DNA of 64,000 nucleotides from Linyphia triangularis (Eukaryota; Arthropoda; Arachnida; Araneae; Linyphiidae). Below, piece after piece: positions 20,698 through 33,843 of the stretch (the first letter of the stretch is position 1; every line of letters starts with the position of its first letter). The stretch lies in assembly GCA_963978545.1 (NCBI GenBank), contig OZ021723.1, positions 9,762,593 through 9,826,592 on the forward strand, read 5' to 3'. Under the pieces are notes generated by a model. That model had not been told where the DNA came from. It made no database searches and saw only the letters and a program-made list of their open reading frames with translations. The position numbers were made by a program, and so were the translations under genes.

Positions 20698-22539
20698 GTT
20701 CCGCTCGGATCTTGACAGGCTCTTACTAAAGTAAGCGATGACTTTCTCCTGTCCTACAATTTCCTGGAAAAGAACGGCGCCCACTCCCTCATTGCTGGCA
20801 TCTGTATCCAAAATAAAGTCCTTGTTAACATCGGGAAAAGCCAAAACAGGCGCGGATGTTAAAGCGTTTTTCAGTTGATTGAAGGAGTCGTCACAGTCGG
20901 CAGTCCATAGGAACTTCTGCTTGCTCTCTGTTAGTCGATGCAAGGGTCTGGCGATCTTGGAGAAACCTTTCACGAATTTACGGTAATACGTGCACAGGCC
21001 AAGGAAGCTTCGCAATTGATGAACGTCTTGCGGTCGAGACCAAATTTGCACAGCATGGATCTTAGCCGGATCTGTGCTTACTCCATCGGATGAGATGATG
21101 TGTCCGAGATAACTGACTTTCCGCCTAAAGAGCTTACATTTTGATGGGCTAAGTTTCAAGTGGGCTTCCCTAAGCTTCAAGAACACGTTCTTCACATTTT
21201 GCAAGTGTTGATCAAAACTCCGCCCGGTGATAATGATATCGTCCAAATACACCAGACAGGTCTCGTAGGAAAGTCCTCTAAGCACAGTCTCCATTAGTCG
21301 CTCGAACGTAGCCGGTGCATTACACAAGCCAAACGGCATAACTTGAAACTGCCATAATCCTTGGCCGGTAGTGAAGGCAGTCTTTTCACGATCGTCGGGA
21401 TGTATCTCCACTTGCCAGTATCCACTCTTCAGATCCAAAGTCGAAAACCACTGGTTCCCTGATAGAGTGTCCAAAGTGTCATCAATTCTTGGCAGAGGGT
21501 AGCTGTCCTTTTTCGTAATTTCGTTCAGCTTCCGGTAATCCACACAAAACCTGGTGGAACCATCCTTCTTTCGAACGAGTACGATTGGAGAGGCCCATGG
21601 ACTTGAGGAGGGTTCGATAACTCTATTATCTTCCATTTCATGTAACAATCTCCCGACCTCCTCTTGTTTTGCAAATGGAAGTCTTCGAGGATGTTGTTTA
21701 ATCGGTAAATGGGTCCCAGTGTCAATTCGATGTTGTGTAAGCTTCGTTCTTCCTACATCTTTCGATGACATGGAGAAAACGTCCTGAAATTCTTTTATAA
21801 GGTTTCCGACAATCTTCTCTTGCCTTCTTTCCAACCGAGAGTCCTCGAGAAGCTGGTCCACTAAATCCACGGGTGGTGCGGTCGGAAGCTCCTTCGATCC
21901 TCGTTCGATGCTTGTAACGGGGGTGCAAGTGGCAATTTCTTCTCCTTTCTTGATAACTCTCTTAGAATCACCGATGTTGGCCATTCTCACATGCACCACC
22001 TCTTGAGAGAGATCCACAAGCGTCGCTCCTACAAGCACTCCTTTCGGGACGCTATTCGATGATGGGAAGTCCGTTACTCCGAATCGGAAGGCCTTCGGGA
22101 GCTCTGTTGAACCTTTTACAACAAAATCTGTCATGGAGGGGATGGTGATGTCTTCAAGAGCTACTATTCGATATGCACACGGCTCTTCCGAGTCCAAACC
22201 GAACAATGGAACTTCTTCCTTCCCTGTTTGAAGCTCGCCTTTCTCGAAATTCAAAGTAATTCCATTTTTCTTTAAAAAGTCCAATCCAAGAATACATGGG
22301 TCAATAATTTCAGCGACGTAAACAGTGTGAGTGTAGGTGTGAAATCCAAAAGAGATGTTGACATTTAATTTCCCATGCACAGAAATTTTGTCACCAGTCA
22401 CAGTTTGTAGTGAAACTGAAGGCGCCGTGTAAAGAGGTTGGCTGTCCAGGCGCCGGGCTACATCCGTCCGTAAGATGGTTACATTTGCCCCTGAGTCAAC
22501 TATTAGACGACAGGGAGTTCCATTGATCTTGCCCTCCAC
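20695..22539 (-). CDS. Pol, protease and reverse transcriptase part
   Basis: Copies element RNA into DNA and processes the polyprotein inside the virus-like particle. Counting from the GTG codon at 22539: aspartic protease with DSG at residues 15-17 and ILGLDF near 83. The reverse transcriptase has FCVDYRKLN (331-339), FSTLDLKSGYW, MPFGLCNAPATFERL (401-415) and the catalytic YLDD at 431-434. RNase H begins with DTDAS near 578. The frame is open further upstream, to beyond 22650 and across the gag stop, so the true junction is a frameshift rather than a start codon. It ends at the in-frame TAA at 20695. Catalytic residues seen are intact. Confidence 0.92.
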   Translation of the reverse strand: MEGKINGTPCRLIVDSGANVTILRTDVARRLDSQPLYTAPSVSLQTVTGDKISVHGKLNVNISFGFHTYTHTVYVAEIIDPCILGLDFLKKNGITLNFEKGELQTGKEEVPLFGLDSEEPCAYRIVALEDITIPSMTDFVVKGSTELPKAFRFGVTDFPSSNSVPKGVLVGATLVDLSQEVVHVRMANIGDSKRVIKKGEEIATCTPVTSIERGSKELPTAPPVDLVDQLLEDSRLERRQEKIVGNLIKEFQDVFSMSSKDVGRTKLTQHRIDTGTHLPIKQHPRRLPFAKQEEVGRLLHEMEDNRVIEPSSSPWASPIVLVRKKDGSTRFCVDYRKLNEITKKDSYPLPRIDDTLDTLSGNQWFSTLDLKSGYWQVEIHPDDREKTAFTTGQGLWQFQVMPFGLCNAPATFERLMETVLRGLSYETCLVYLDDIIITGRSFDQHLQNVKNVFLKLREAHLKLSPSKCKLFRRKVSYLGHIISSDGVSTDPAKIHAVQIWSRPQDVHQLRSFLGLCTYYRKFVKGFSKIARPLHRLTESKQKFLWTADCDDSFNQLKNALTSAPVLAFPDVNKDFILDTDASNEGVGAVLFQEIVGQEKVIAYFSKSLSRSERN

Positions 22540-22643
22540 GAATAAACCATGGTTTCCTCCTTGAAGGGATGAGATGTGATAGAGGCTGAGTGGGGCACCA
22601 CCTGCTCTACACGGCGACCTCCGCCTCGCGAGATAGCCGCTCT

Positions 22644-24041
22644 TTAGTTTAACTGCTGAGGCTCGGACGAGGGTCTGTCCCCCCTCCTGTCCAATTCAGG
22701 GCAATCACGTCTGAAATGTCCTTCCCGGTTGCAGAGCCAACAAACGACTCTAGTTTTTCGATCCCTTGAGCCAGGAATATTTCTCATAATTCGCTCCATC
22801 TTGTTTTCCAGTTCTTGAAACTTCTTCGTGAAAAGTTCAGAGGAATCGTCTGCCAATGTTCCTCGTACGAAACGCCGGTCTTTTCTAGAAGCTTGCTGTG
22901 CGGCTTCTACTCTCATGGCATAGACGAGGGTGGACTTTAGATCTTTGCTGTCTGACATCCTGGTAGCTTGCTGTATGTCGGGATCTTTGATGGCATCCAC
23001 GAAATACTGAAGAGACAGGTTATCTCGTACGTCCGAGGGACAGTCTAGGAAAGCGAGGAGCGACAGTCTTTCTATATCCGATGCCAATTCTTGAAGAGTT
23101 TCATTGGCCTTCTGCTGTCTCACTTTCAATTGCAGTCTGTTGTAATCCTTTAGATGCTGCTCCCCAAACCTTAACTCCAACGCACTTGCCAGGGTCACGA
23201 ATTCTCCCCGCTTCTCTTCAGGTAGTGTCTGTAAAATGTCAGCAGCTTCACCTCGAAGAGATGCTGCGAGATGGAATGCCTTCAAAGTATTGTCCCAACC
23301 ATTCGCAGAAGCAATAATTTCAAATTGCGTTTGATAAACGCGCCAAGACGACTTCCCATCAAAAGGGGCCACTTTGATGTTAGAGCGCGGCGCCATAAAG
23401 GGGATGGAAGCGTTATCCCAATTAGGTGACGCTATGGCCAGAGCTTCACGCGTTTCCATTTTTCGCAGCCTTTCTTCTACAACGTCAATGAATTTGTCTT
23501 GCTCTTCCTTTAAGGTGGAAACTTTTTCTTGCATGGTGGAAACTTTTTCTTGCACGGTGGAAACTTTTTCTTGCACGGTGGAAACTTTTTCTTCAACTTC
23601 ATTTCTCACTGTCTTAAGATCTTCTCTGACATCCAAAATATCCGCCTTCATTGATTGAAGAACACTCTCTGTGCGTTCTATAAATCCGTCAACGGACGCA
23701 GCAGTCGATTCCTGTTTGGAGGCTAAAATTTTAATGTCCGACGACGTTGCTTCTTGACTGGCGGCGATTGCGGCGGCGAGTTCGACGTTAGTCGTTTCTT
23801 GACGGGCTTGTCCGGCGGCAATCGTAGCGAAAAGTTCGGCTGCGGTAGTTTCTTGGCAGGCTTTCATTTCGGCTGCGGTGGTTTCTTGGCAGGCTTTCAT
23901 TTCGGCTGCGGCGGTTTCTTGGCAGGCTTTCATTTCGGATTTTATTTCGGCGGCAGTGGATTCTTGTTGGGCCTTCATTCCAGCAATCATTTCCATCAAC
24001 TGCTTCATTTGGTCTTCCATCATTTCTCTAGTTGTCGGCAT
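22644..24041 (-). CDS. Gag polyprotein
   Basis: Forms the particle and binds element RNA. The ATG at 24041 lies 15 bases after the primer-binding site. The 465-residue protein begins with a long coiled-coil region that includes tandem 11-residue repeats (MKACQETTAAE type, residues about 37-70) and four VSTVQEK-type heptads near 150-180. A capsid-like region follows (about 225-400, with VAPFDGKSSW and GEQHLKDYNRLQLKV). A C-x2-C-x4-H-x4-C zinc knuckle sits at C434, C437, H442, C447. At the DNA level the repeats are 33-bp and 21-bp tandem units. Uninterrupted; the stop is at 22644-22646. Confidence 0.92.
   Translation of the reverse strand: MPTTREMMEDQMKQLMEMIAGMKAQQESTAAEIKSEMKACQETAAAEMKACQETTAAEMKACQETTAAELFATIAAGQARQETTNVELAAAIAASQEATSSDIKILASKQESTAASVDGFIERTESVLQSMKADILDVREDLKTVRNEVEEKVSTVQEKVSTVQEKVSTMQEKVSTLKEEQDKFIDVVEERLRKMETREALAIASPNWDNASIPFMAPRSNIKVAPFDGKSSWRVYQTQFEIIASANGWDNTLKAFHLAASLRGEAADILQTLPEEKRGEFVTLASALELRFGEQHLKDYNRLQLKVRQQKANETLQELASDIERLSLLAFLDCPSDVRDNLSLQYFVDAIKDPDIQQATRMSDSKDLKSTLVYAMRVEAAQQASRKDRRFVRGTLADDSSELFTKKFQELENKMERIMRNIPGSRDRKTRVVCWLCNREGHFRRDCPELDRRGDRPSSEPQQLN
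22647..22653 (-). promoter_or_regulatory. Candidate -1 ribosomal frameshift site
   Basis: The minus strand reads GTTAAAC directly before the gag stop TAA, in phase G TTA AAC TAA. Slipping back one base puts ribosomes in exactly the frame of pol, which is open on both sides of the site. The heptamer has the general N-NNW-WWH form of slippery sites; the first three bases are not identical, so efficiency is uncertain. No downstream structure was computed. Confidence 0.6.
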
Positions 24042-24056
24042 TCAAAATTGCGAGAC

Positions 24057-24072
24057 CCCACTTCTGACACCA
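24057..24072 (-). other. Primer-binding site, tRNA-Leu type
   Basis: On the minus strand TGGTGTCAGAAGTGGG begins one base after the 5' LTR. It is complementary to CCCACTTCTGACACCA, which matches the 3' end of many animal leucine tRNAs as I know them. Confidence 0.75.
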
Positions 24073-24073
24073 C

Positions 24074-24545
24074 TGTTATGAATTTTTCCGCTGAGGCAAT
24101 GACGGCACAGTTTTTCAGATAAAAACTAGTATTTATTCTCTTCAGAAAACTCACAAAATTTAATCACAGATAACAGTGCAATCACTATTAATCTTCAATA
24201 CAAGCTTCAACAAGAACAGCTTCGAATATAGCGATTATACAAGCTCACTCCAATAGGTCAACAAAGCGATCGCGATCAGCTTTCAACGAAAACCGAAGTC
24301 AATCTGAAAACTTCCCCGTTCTCCAGTCTTTTTATAAACAAGCGCGTGAGACATTCTCGAAATTTCCAGCCGATTCACCGGAAAGAAATTTCTCGAAACG
24401 TCTCGATTACTTCAGGTGTTGCCACCTTTTTCTAACTTGTATAATCGCTATTAATTACTAAATAAAATTGGATAAAAATAAATTACAATAGAATTTTGAA
24501 ATAATACATCACTATTTACAATATATACAGACAATTTGTGCAACA
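24074..24545 (-). repeat. 5' LTR of Ty3/gypsy element
   Basis: 472 bp. I see two differences from 18509-18980 (CCGATTCACC for CCAATTCACC, and ATACATCACT for ATACGTCACT). Followed by the GTAT target duplication. Confidence 0.95.
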
Positions 24546-24549
24546 GTAT

Positions 24550-24939
24550 TATTATAAAAAGTTACTTTTTAAGAAATTGTGAATTATCCGGAATTCTGAA
24601 ATTCTCATTCAATCTACTGTGGATTTTCAGTATAGGAACCTTAAAATTCTTAATGTAAATTCCGTGCTCAGTTTTTATTGGTGTATATATTCGGAAAATT
24701 TTCACATACAAATATGGATAAAACTTTAAAGTAAGGTACGGATTCTGCGCTAAGAATTGCTTACATAAAACCGTGCCAAATTATGACAACCATAGGTTGG
24801 TGCTATTTGTGAGAAACTTGCAAAACTGGTTTTCGCTGCTGCATTTCAAGCAAAGATGGTTAGGATCTCTTGACGTTACATTCAATTCGAACCGAATGAC
24901 TCGTTTTCTCGTCAACGTCTAACAAAGAAACTTTGATTG

Positions 24940-24977
<38 letters not shown>

Positions 24978-25953
24978 GCTTTTAGCAGAAATTTTTGTGT
25001 TTATGGCTTTTTTAAAACATTTAGAATTGAATTAAAAAAAAAATTAAAAATGCGGTTATTGTCCATTGCCAAAAACATAGGAAAATGGGTCAAAAGTTAA
25101 TTCTGAGTTGCATAAAAAAAAAAAAAAATTAGACAGTAAATACAAACTTTTTATCTCTTAAAAGAGGTTTTCTTTTTCGAAAAAGTCCAAAGGGTTCTTT
25201 TCAAAATCAAAATTATGAAATCAGAATTATAAAAAACAAGTGCCATTTTTTTTTTACCTCTTTCAATCCCAATTATTTATTTTTCATTTTAAAAATCTGA
25301 AATTTATAAAATATACTCATTTGGTATCCAGAATAACAGGGTTGAAAGCAAATTTTTTTTGTTTAATTTTTTAATTAAAATGAAAAATCATTCCAAATGG
25401 CATCATTGGGCATTAGGTATCGGACAAATCTAAGCTATTTCGCTTCGGCATTTCTAAATAAATCAAATAAAACTTGAGATTTTCTATTTAGTCGTAAATA
25501 TATCTTAACGTAGTGAATACTGCTAGAAAAAAATGACAAAAACGTGGTAATAGCAGTACGAATCTAAAATAAATAATATAACCGGGAAAAGGTGTTGAGT
25601 TGCACTCAACTCCCACTGATGCCAAATGGAATTATCACTTTTCAATCGTTGCAAAAGTTAAAATTTTAAAATATTTATTCGCTAAAAATGGTTAATATAC
25701 AATTTTTAAATATTAAAGAAAATAATACGAACATATTTGAAAGAGTTATTTAATTTAAATTACTTTAAGAAATGAAATTAATTTCGGCATCTTTTTCGGA
25801 ATTGAGAAATTATAAAAAAAAAAAAAAAGCCTCATTTCATTCACCATTAGAACCCGTGCAGCCGTATATTAGTGAAAAAAGGAAAAATGTATTTGAGCAG
25901 AGAATAGTTCGATGGTTGTAAAAACGTTGATTCGAATTCACTGGGAGTAATAG
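24550..25953. other. Intergenic, with partial copy of dispersed repeat AA
   Basis: Positions about 24771-25030 match part of the repeat at 54420-54905 and, inverted, 59229-59690 (shared GAGAAACTTGCAAAACTGGT). The rest is AT-rich with homopolymer runs and no supported gene. Confidence 0.5.
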
Positions 25954-26615
25954 TAGACTGAGAGGCGACTGCAATTTTTGAACCCCATCGAACATCATTC
26001 TGATTTTTTTATAGAAATTAGAGAAAAATGAGTAGATTACGAATCCACTGGTCTGCCGTGGCAAAAATGGCTGAAACTGGTCAAAAATCGACTTTTAATA
26101 AGTTGAATTAAATCCAATTGCCAAATGAGCCATAACTTGCCAAATAATGAGCATTTTTTTTTATTCGGTAACCCTCACTCTTTAATTTTCAATTAAGAAG
26201 GTTGCAGACGATTCAGATATCTGGCGACGGTCTACTTGCATCTATTAAAAGGGAGCCAAGTTGGCAATAAACATTACGTCACGGATGACGTAACAGATGT
26301 CGCCAATTTGGCTTACTTTTAAAAGATACATATTTTCCAAGCCAGAGATCAAAAATCGTTTGCGCTTTTTCTCATTGAAAATCAAAATGCAATGGGTTGC
26401 CAGACGGAAAAGTTTGTTCTCTTTTTGGCAAGTTATGACATATTTGGCAATCAGATTTTAGTTCAACTCAATCCAAGTCGATTTTTGATCAGTTTCGGCC
26501 ATTTTTGCCACGGCAGACCAGTGGATTCCTAATCTACTCACTTTTCTCCAATCTCTATAAAAAATTCAGAATGATGTTCGATGAGGTCCAAAAATTGCAG
26601 TCGCCTCTCGGACTA
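25954..26615 (+). mobile_element. Long-TIR element, family P, copy B
   Basis: Ends TAGACTGAGAGGCGACTG and CAGTCGCCTCTCGGACTA, with the same interior as copy A at 16687. Non-coding. Confidence 0.85.
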
Positions 26616-27302
26616 TAGGTGAGGAGAAAAAATATTGGTAAATGTTGTGATTCCAATTGGCATCACTGGGACTGAAAGAGTGAATAAAAAAAAGCATTTC
26701 TAAAATTCTTGAGAATATGTATTTAATATCAAGAGATTGGTGGTAATAATATATCTAATGTTCTGTCTTTCTACGTCAGTCCATTCTTCTCTTCTTGTCA
26801 TGATCCTTTGTTCACCTTTAGACATGTAAAGGAAGTTTCATTGCTTCTCAAAGCCTACAAACTCTTTCTAAACCAATTAACAAGTTATATGAGATGGGTT
26901 TTTCCTAAGATCTACTCAACTGATCGGCTGTCATAAGGCAATGGTATAAACAACAGAGGAACCAAGGTCGGTGATCCATTCGAGATAGGGTTGTTTACTA
27001 CCTTTTAACCACTGGTAAAGAAAAGTTCCAGAACGACTGTCATAAACCAAACAAATTGTTCGATCGAAGTCGAATATCACTTTATCCTACCTCCTTTGTG
27101 TTCTGTTTGTTTAATCATTTATCATTAGTCATTCCAGAAAATGTCTTCCTAAACCTGACAAAATCCATTTTAACCATTAAAATTATAGTTGATTATTAAG
27201 ATTTTTAACTGAATGAGGTTTTAATTCGTAGTTTTTTTTTTATGAATGCTGGATTTCAACAACAAAACCACCAGGAAGCAATTGATTTGCTTCGAAAGAA
27301 AG
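26616..27302. other. Unassigned intergenic sequence
   Basis: About 690 bases, less AT-rich than average, with no long frame on either strand and no repeat partner found in this window. Confidence 0.4.
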
Positions 27303-28037
27303 TTAAGGTATCCATATACAATTGAGAAGATTTCCTTTAATTTTTAGGTTATAATTTCAAACTTTTTGGAAGTATATCAGAATTAAAAATAATGCATTTT
27401 TATGTATAAAATTTCTTTTTCCGTCAATTTTTTAATCAGCTAATTGCAATTAAAGTGACTAATTAGGACATTATTAGAACATACATAAATAAACTTGTAA
27501 TTAACTTAGTTAGAGGTATGATTTTTATTGCAAATAAAATATATATTATTGGCTCATGTTCCTATGGAGAATTTTGAATTTGGCTTCAATATTTGTTTAA
27601 TTACAAGTTTTTAAATAAAAAGTTTTAAAAAATACATAGTTTTTAACAAAAAATTAAGATTAAAATATGCATACAAAAATTGTTCATACCAATATATATT
27701 AGATGCTCCATAGAAAACACATTCACAACTATTGTCGACAAAACAAAATTAGAATTTTGTAAATTGGATAATTTATTGTGAAGTTATGACCGTTGGCGTA
27801 AAGTCATATAACACCAAAATGTCATTCTTCAGAAAACGCGTTTAAAGTTTACTACACTAATGAGCGTGATACAAAACAGGTTCACAAAACCTACTGTAAT
27901 TTAAAAAGTAATTTGAGTCTCAGTAAGATAATGGTATCATTTTAATGGTAATGAATTCGGGAATATTTTAAAACCAAAAAACAAAAACGCAGACTTGAGT
28001 CAAATTTCGAGATTCCTAATGTATATGTATACCTTAA
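27303..28037 (+). mobile_element. Inverted-repeat element, family S, copy 2
   Basis: TTAAGGTATCCATATACA at the left and TGTATATGTATACCTTAA at the right. TTAA is present on both sides. 735 bp, collinear with 1831-2561. Non-coding. Confidence 0.8.
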
Positions 28038-28139
28038 CGGAGATTATATCTTGTTGTCTGACTTTATTTGTTGATCTGCTTACTAAGAGTACGAGAAGCT
28101 ACTGCAATTTAAGGTATCTCATCAAACATCATTCTGATT

Positions 28140-29977
<1,838 letters not shown>

Positions 29978-30064
29978 AGATTAGGCAAGTGACCATAAGG
30001 TGCGTAGTTAAAATCCCACCACACACTTAGAAAACTTTATTTTAAACTGAAAGTGGTTTTCTAA

Positions 30065-30197
30065 TAAACTGAGAGGCGACTGCAATTTTTGGACCCCATC
30101 GAACATCATTCTGAATTTTTTATAGAAATTGGAGAAAGTAAATAGATTACGAATCCATTCGTCTGCCGTGGCAAAAATGGCCGAAACTCATCAAATA
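30065..30197 (+). mobile_element. Family P fragment, copy C
   Basis: Only the left arm is present (ACTGAGAGGCGACTGCAATT to about GGCCGAAACTCATC), after which similarity stops. A truncated copy. Confidence 0.75.
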
Positions 30198-30715
30198 ATT
30201 GTTCAATCAAATAATTGTGTAATCAGAAACTTTATGGAAACCTAACTTTTATACGGTATTGTTAAAGTAAATTTAAATTCAAAGATATCAATATTAAATA
30301 AATTTTAAATGCAGTTTGTCGCATATTTTGCTATTAGGAATGTTTCAATATTTAAAAGTAGATGCAAACAACAAGCACACTCTAACCACAGAATCGGCGC
30401 TATGGTAATAAATAGGAGTTGCAAGAAAAGTGAAGGCGTATATTGAATTGAATCCACAACGAGCAACATTATTGAATGAAATTTTCCTTTGCACACTATT
30501 AACAGAAATGATTTTTAATAAATATTCCGTGAATATTAAATAAAAGTATTTATTAGATTCATTATTTTTCAATGATCGTCTTAGGTGCCGACAATGAACA
30601 AGTCTTGTATAGTTACAGTAAAAAATCCTGAAACAACACCGTTTTTGGAACATCTAGAAATGGTTCAATCATTTATCTCCGAACTTTCTGCATACGACTT
30701 TAAGAGACAGTCCTA
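30198..30715. other. Unassigned intergenic sequence
   Basis: Short frames only, none with motifs. No repeat partner found. Confidence 0.4.
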
Positions 30716-31109
30716 TAGACTGAGAGGCGACTGCAATTTTCGGACCTCATCGAACATTATTCTGAATTTTTTTACAGAAATTGGAGAAAAGTGAGTACAT
30801 TACGAATTCATTGGTCTGCCGTGACAAAAATGGCCGAAAGTGGTCAAAAATCGACTTTTAATAAGTTGAACTAAATCCAATTGCCAAATGTGCCATAACT
30901 TGCCAAATAATGAGCATATTTTTTTTTTATTTGGTAACCCTCACTCTTTATTTTCAATTAAGAAGGTTTCAGACGATTCGGATGTATGGCTATTAGGGCG
31001 TATCGAAAAAATCGAAGTTTATCAAATCTCTTAGCGGTAGTGCAGAAAATTTGTGGACACTCATCAGTAATAAGTGTGTGAAATTTTAAAACTCTGGGTT
31101 AATATCTTC

Positions 31110-31460
31110 TGTCGCCTCAATGGCCCCAAAGTTCCGAAAATTGGGCAAAAAGTGTTTAAAATTCAAAAATTCCTAAAAATTCCTATATTTCGTTTAGCGA
31201 TTGGGGGTAGTGGTTAAATGTTAGTATTGTTTAACAGCAACAACTATATTTTTTTTTAAAAATTATAGGTTAATATCTTCTGTCGCCTCAGTGAACCGGA
31301 AATTCCGAAAATTTGAATAAAAAGGAATACAATTCAATATTAAATCAGCAGTCGAAGATTTCGTTGATCGTTTTGAGGTAGCTCGTAAGAAAAATTACTT
31401 TTTCCAACAACAAAAAGTATGCAAGAATTATTGTTTAATATCTTCTACCACACTGGGTTT
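31110..31460. repeat. Subterminal repeats of the hAT-like transposon
   Basis: GGTTAATATCTTCTGTCGCC occurs near 31111 and again near 31268, with a weaker match near 31434. Inverse matches occur in the right end near 34065 and 34230. Repeated subterminal words are typical transposase-binding candidates; this role is inferred. Confidence 0.6.
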
Positions 31461-31717
31461 GGCGTACTACCAGAAAAGTAAAGTGGAACACCCCTATTTT
31501 CACCTCGAGAAACAAATCGGAGCGACCAATAAATCACGTGATTATTTTAATTTTTTTTAGTATTTAGTCTAACTCTAGAATATTTTCTTTCAATTAGTTT
31601 CGATCTTCATATCAAACATATTTGCAGCAATGTAGTCGTTTCTTTTTAAGGAATTTTTTTACTCGTAGCTTAGTGTCGTAGTCATTTGTTAGTAAAAGAT
31701 ATTGGTAAATATTAGAA

Positions 31718-33843
31718 ATGCAAGAATCATCGCATTCAAAGTTTTCAAGTCGACAAATGCTGAAATGCCCTATTTTTGGAACACCGAAGGATTTTTCACG
31801 CATGCTGCCAACACATGAAGACATCATAAGATGTTGCGCCTATGAGAGATGGCGTATTGGTAATGAAACTGATGGAAATAAAGAACCATGCTTCTCTGTT
31901 ATTGCAGAAACTGTCGCTTTGAAAACTGAAAGTTTAAACGTTTCACATAAGCGTGTTTGTGAAAATACGTACCATACGCTTACCATAAAAAATATCGTTC
32001 AATCATGAAAAATATAAAACGTGTGGGAAGAAGCAAGACTGCTCTTAAAAATGTTGAGAACTTTAAAACGGAAGCAAAGAAACTATTCGACATATCTTCC
32101 TGTAAATGCGCTATTTTTAAGGAGTGTATCTGTCCAAAAGAGAGCAAAGTTCCGCCAAATGAGCAGGCGTTCCTCAAAGACCAAAGAACGGAAAGAAAAA
32201 TGTTCATTGGATGTGTTGATGTACCCGAAACAAAACGACTTCAGAAACGTCAAATGCGAGTACAACAAAATGCTGTGCAAAGTAAAAAAAAGGCAACTCC
32301 TGCTTCTGTTTCAAGCTTTACTCTGGAAAATGAAGATATGATGGAGGTGGAGGTGGATACTAAAGACGCGCCCTACACACCGTTTCTTCAGCAGGATTCA
32401 AATAGTCTTCAGATGCGTGTAAAATTGGACAACACAATTATTGTCAGTCAAAGATATGGTGTTTCTAACAGAGCCACGGCTGCTATTGCATCGAGTGTTA
32501 TGAAAGATTGGGTTTAATATCGGAATCGAATTCCAGTCTCGTCACAGACAAAAACAAAGTATGGAGGGAAAAATCAAGAGTTTACAAGCAAATGGTATCA
32601 AAATTAAATGAAAATCGTTCCAATCTATCTGGCCTTTATTTTGATGGCCGGCATGACAAAACTTTAACATCAGAAACACTCGAGGGAAAGCAGTTCCAAA
32701 GAACAATTACAGAAGCGCATTACTGTATTGTATCGGAGCCTGGTTCTTCGTACGTGGGGCATGTTACACCTGAAAGTGGATGTAGTCTTCATGTATCGAA
32801 CAGCATTTACGAATACGTAACAAGTACTTTTTTTGGATGATTTTAGCAAGCTCACAGTTGTCGGGTGTGACGGCACTGTGGTGAACACAGGAATATTTAC
32901 TGGTGTAATTCGCAGGCTTGAAATGAAACTTCAGAGACCACTCCAATGGATTGTCTGCTTACTTCATTTTAATGAGTTGCCATTACGACACTTAGTCCAG
33001 TCAATAGACGGCAAGTCTTCTGGCCCTTCATCTAACACTGGAGACATTGGACGAAAACTTAAAGGATGTGGAAAAACTTTCAGTCGTTGCTTTTAATAAT
33101 ATTAAATGCGAGTTGCCACACATTGATAGTAGATTACTCAGTTCAGATCAGAAATACTTGTTCGACATTTGCACTGCCATTAGTTCTGGCATTTGTAGTT
33201 TAGATCTAGCTAACCGAGAACCGGGAACGTTGAATTCGGCCCGCTGGCTAACAACTGCAAATCGAATACTGAGGTTATATATATCTACATCAGACCCATC
33301 AAATAAGCTACTAACTTTAGTTGAATTCATTCTAAGAGTCTACGCACCCTCATGGTTCCGAATTAAGATTAATCACCTCATAAAAGACGGTCCTAGACAT
33401 CTGTGGCATTTCATAAGCTCATCTCGGTACTTGCCTAAGAAATATTGTGACGTAATCGATCCAGTTATTTCTCGAAACGCTTATTTTGCTGCTCCAGAAA
33501 ACATGCTTTTGGCCATGTTGACTGATGAAAGATGTCATATCAGAATCATTGCAGCTTGAAGAATAATAAAGGTAAGAGAAATTAGCCGAGGTGTACGCAG
33601 ATTCGTTATTCCTGATATCAATTTTGATGCTGAAGACTACATTAATCTCATTGATTGGAAAAATTGTTTTGTGACATCGCCGCCAGTTCTCCGAGAGATA
33701 AGTTCTCAAGATCTTTTAAAAATGACAGAGGACGGTATGCCGAAGGCCTGCTGGCACTTCATACAATTTCTTTCACATACACAAGCAGTCTAGCGTATTG
33801 TGAAACTTGTCACGGCAGCCTCCGAGAAAACAGTTGGGCCTGA
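31718..33843 (+). pseudogene. Decayed transposase of the hAT-like element
   Basis: The coding sequence is spread over at least five frame changes (near 31980, 32510, 32835, 33050-33095 and 33560). The pieces follow in order. An N-terminal part near 31718-32000 contains LKCPIFGTPKDFSRMLP. A middle part at 32005-32517 is Lys-rich with several Cys. An acidic motif GCDGTVVNTG lies near 32863-32892, followed by PLQWIVCLLHFNELPLRH with C-x2-H at 32956-32967. Then come SARWLTTANRILRLYIST and a C-terminal part with FAAPENMLLAMLTDER and AEDYINLIDW. I associate this protein with a family common in arthropod genomes, but cannot name it with certainty. It cannot make a full-length product as it stands. 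Confidence 0.75.

Larger units (their letters stand above)
18509..24545 (-). mobile_element. Complete Ty3/gypsy LTR retrotransposon
   Basis: A 6037-bp element on the minus strand: 5' LTR 24074-24545, primer-binding site, gag, pol, purine tract, 3' LTR 18509-18980. The 4-bp target duplication GTAT lies at 18505-18508 and 24546-24549. The two LTRs differ at two positions that I can see in 472 bp, so insertion was recent. Pol has one in-frame stop and one extra base, so this copy is probably not autonomous. Domain order protease, reverse transcriptase, RNase H, integrase and the absence of an env frame fit the mdg1/412-like side of Ty3/gypsy, by inference. Confidence 0.95.
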
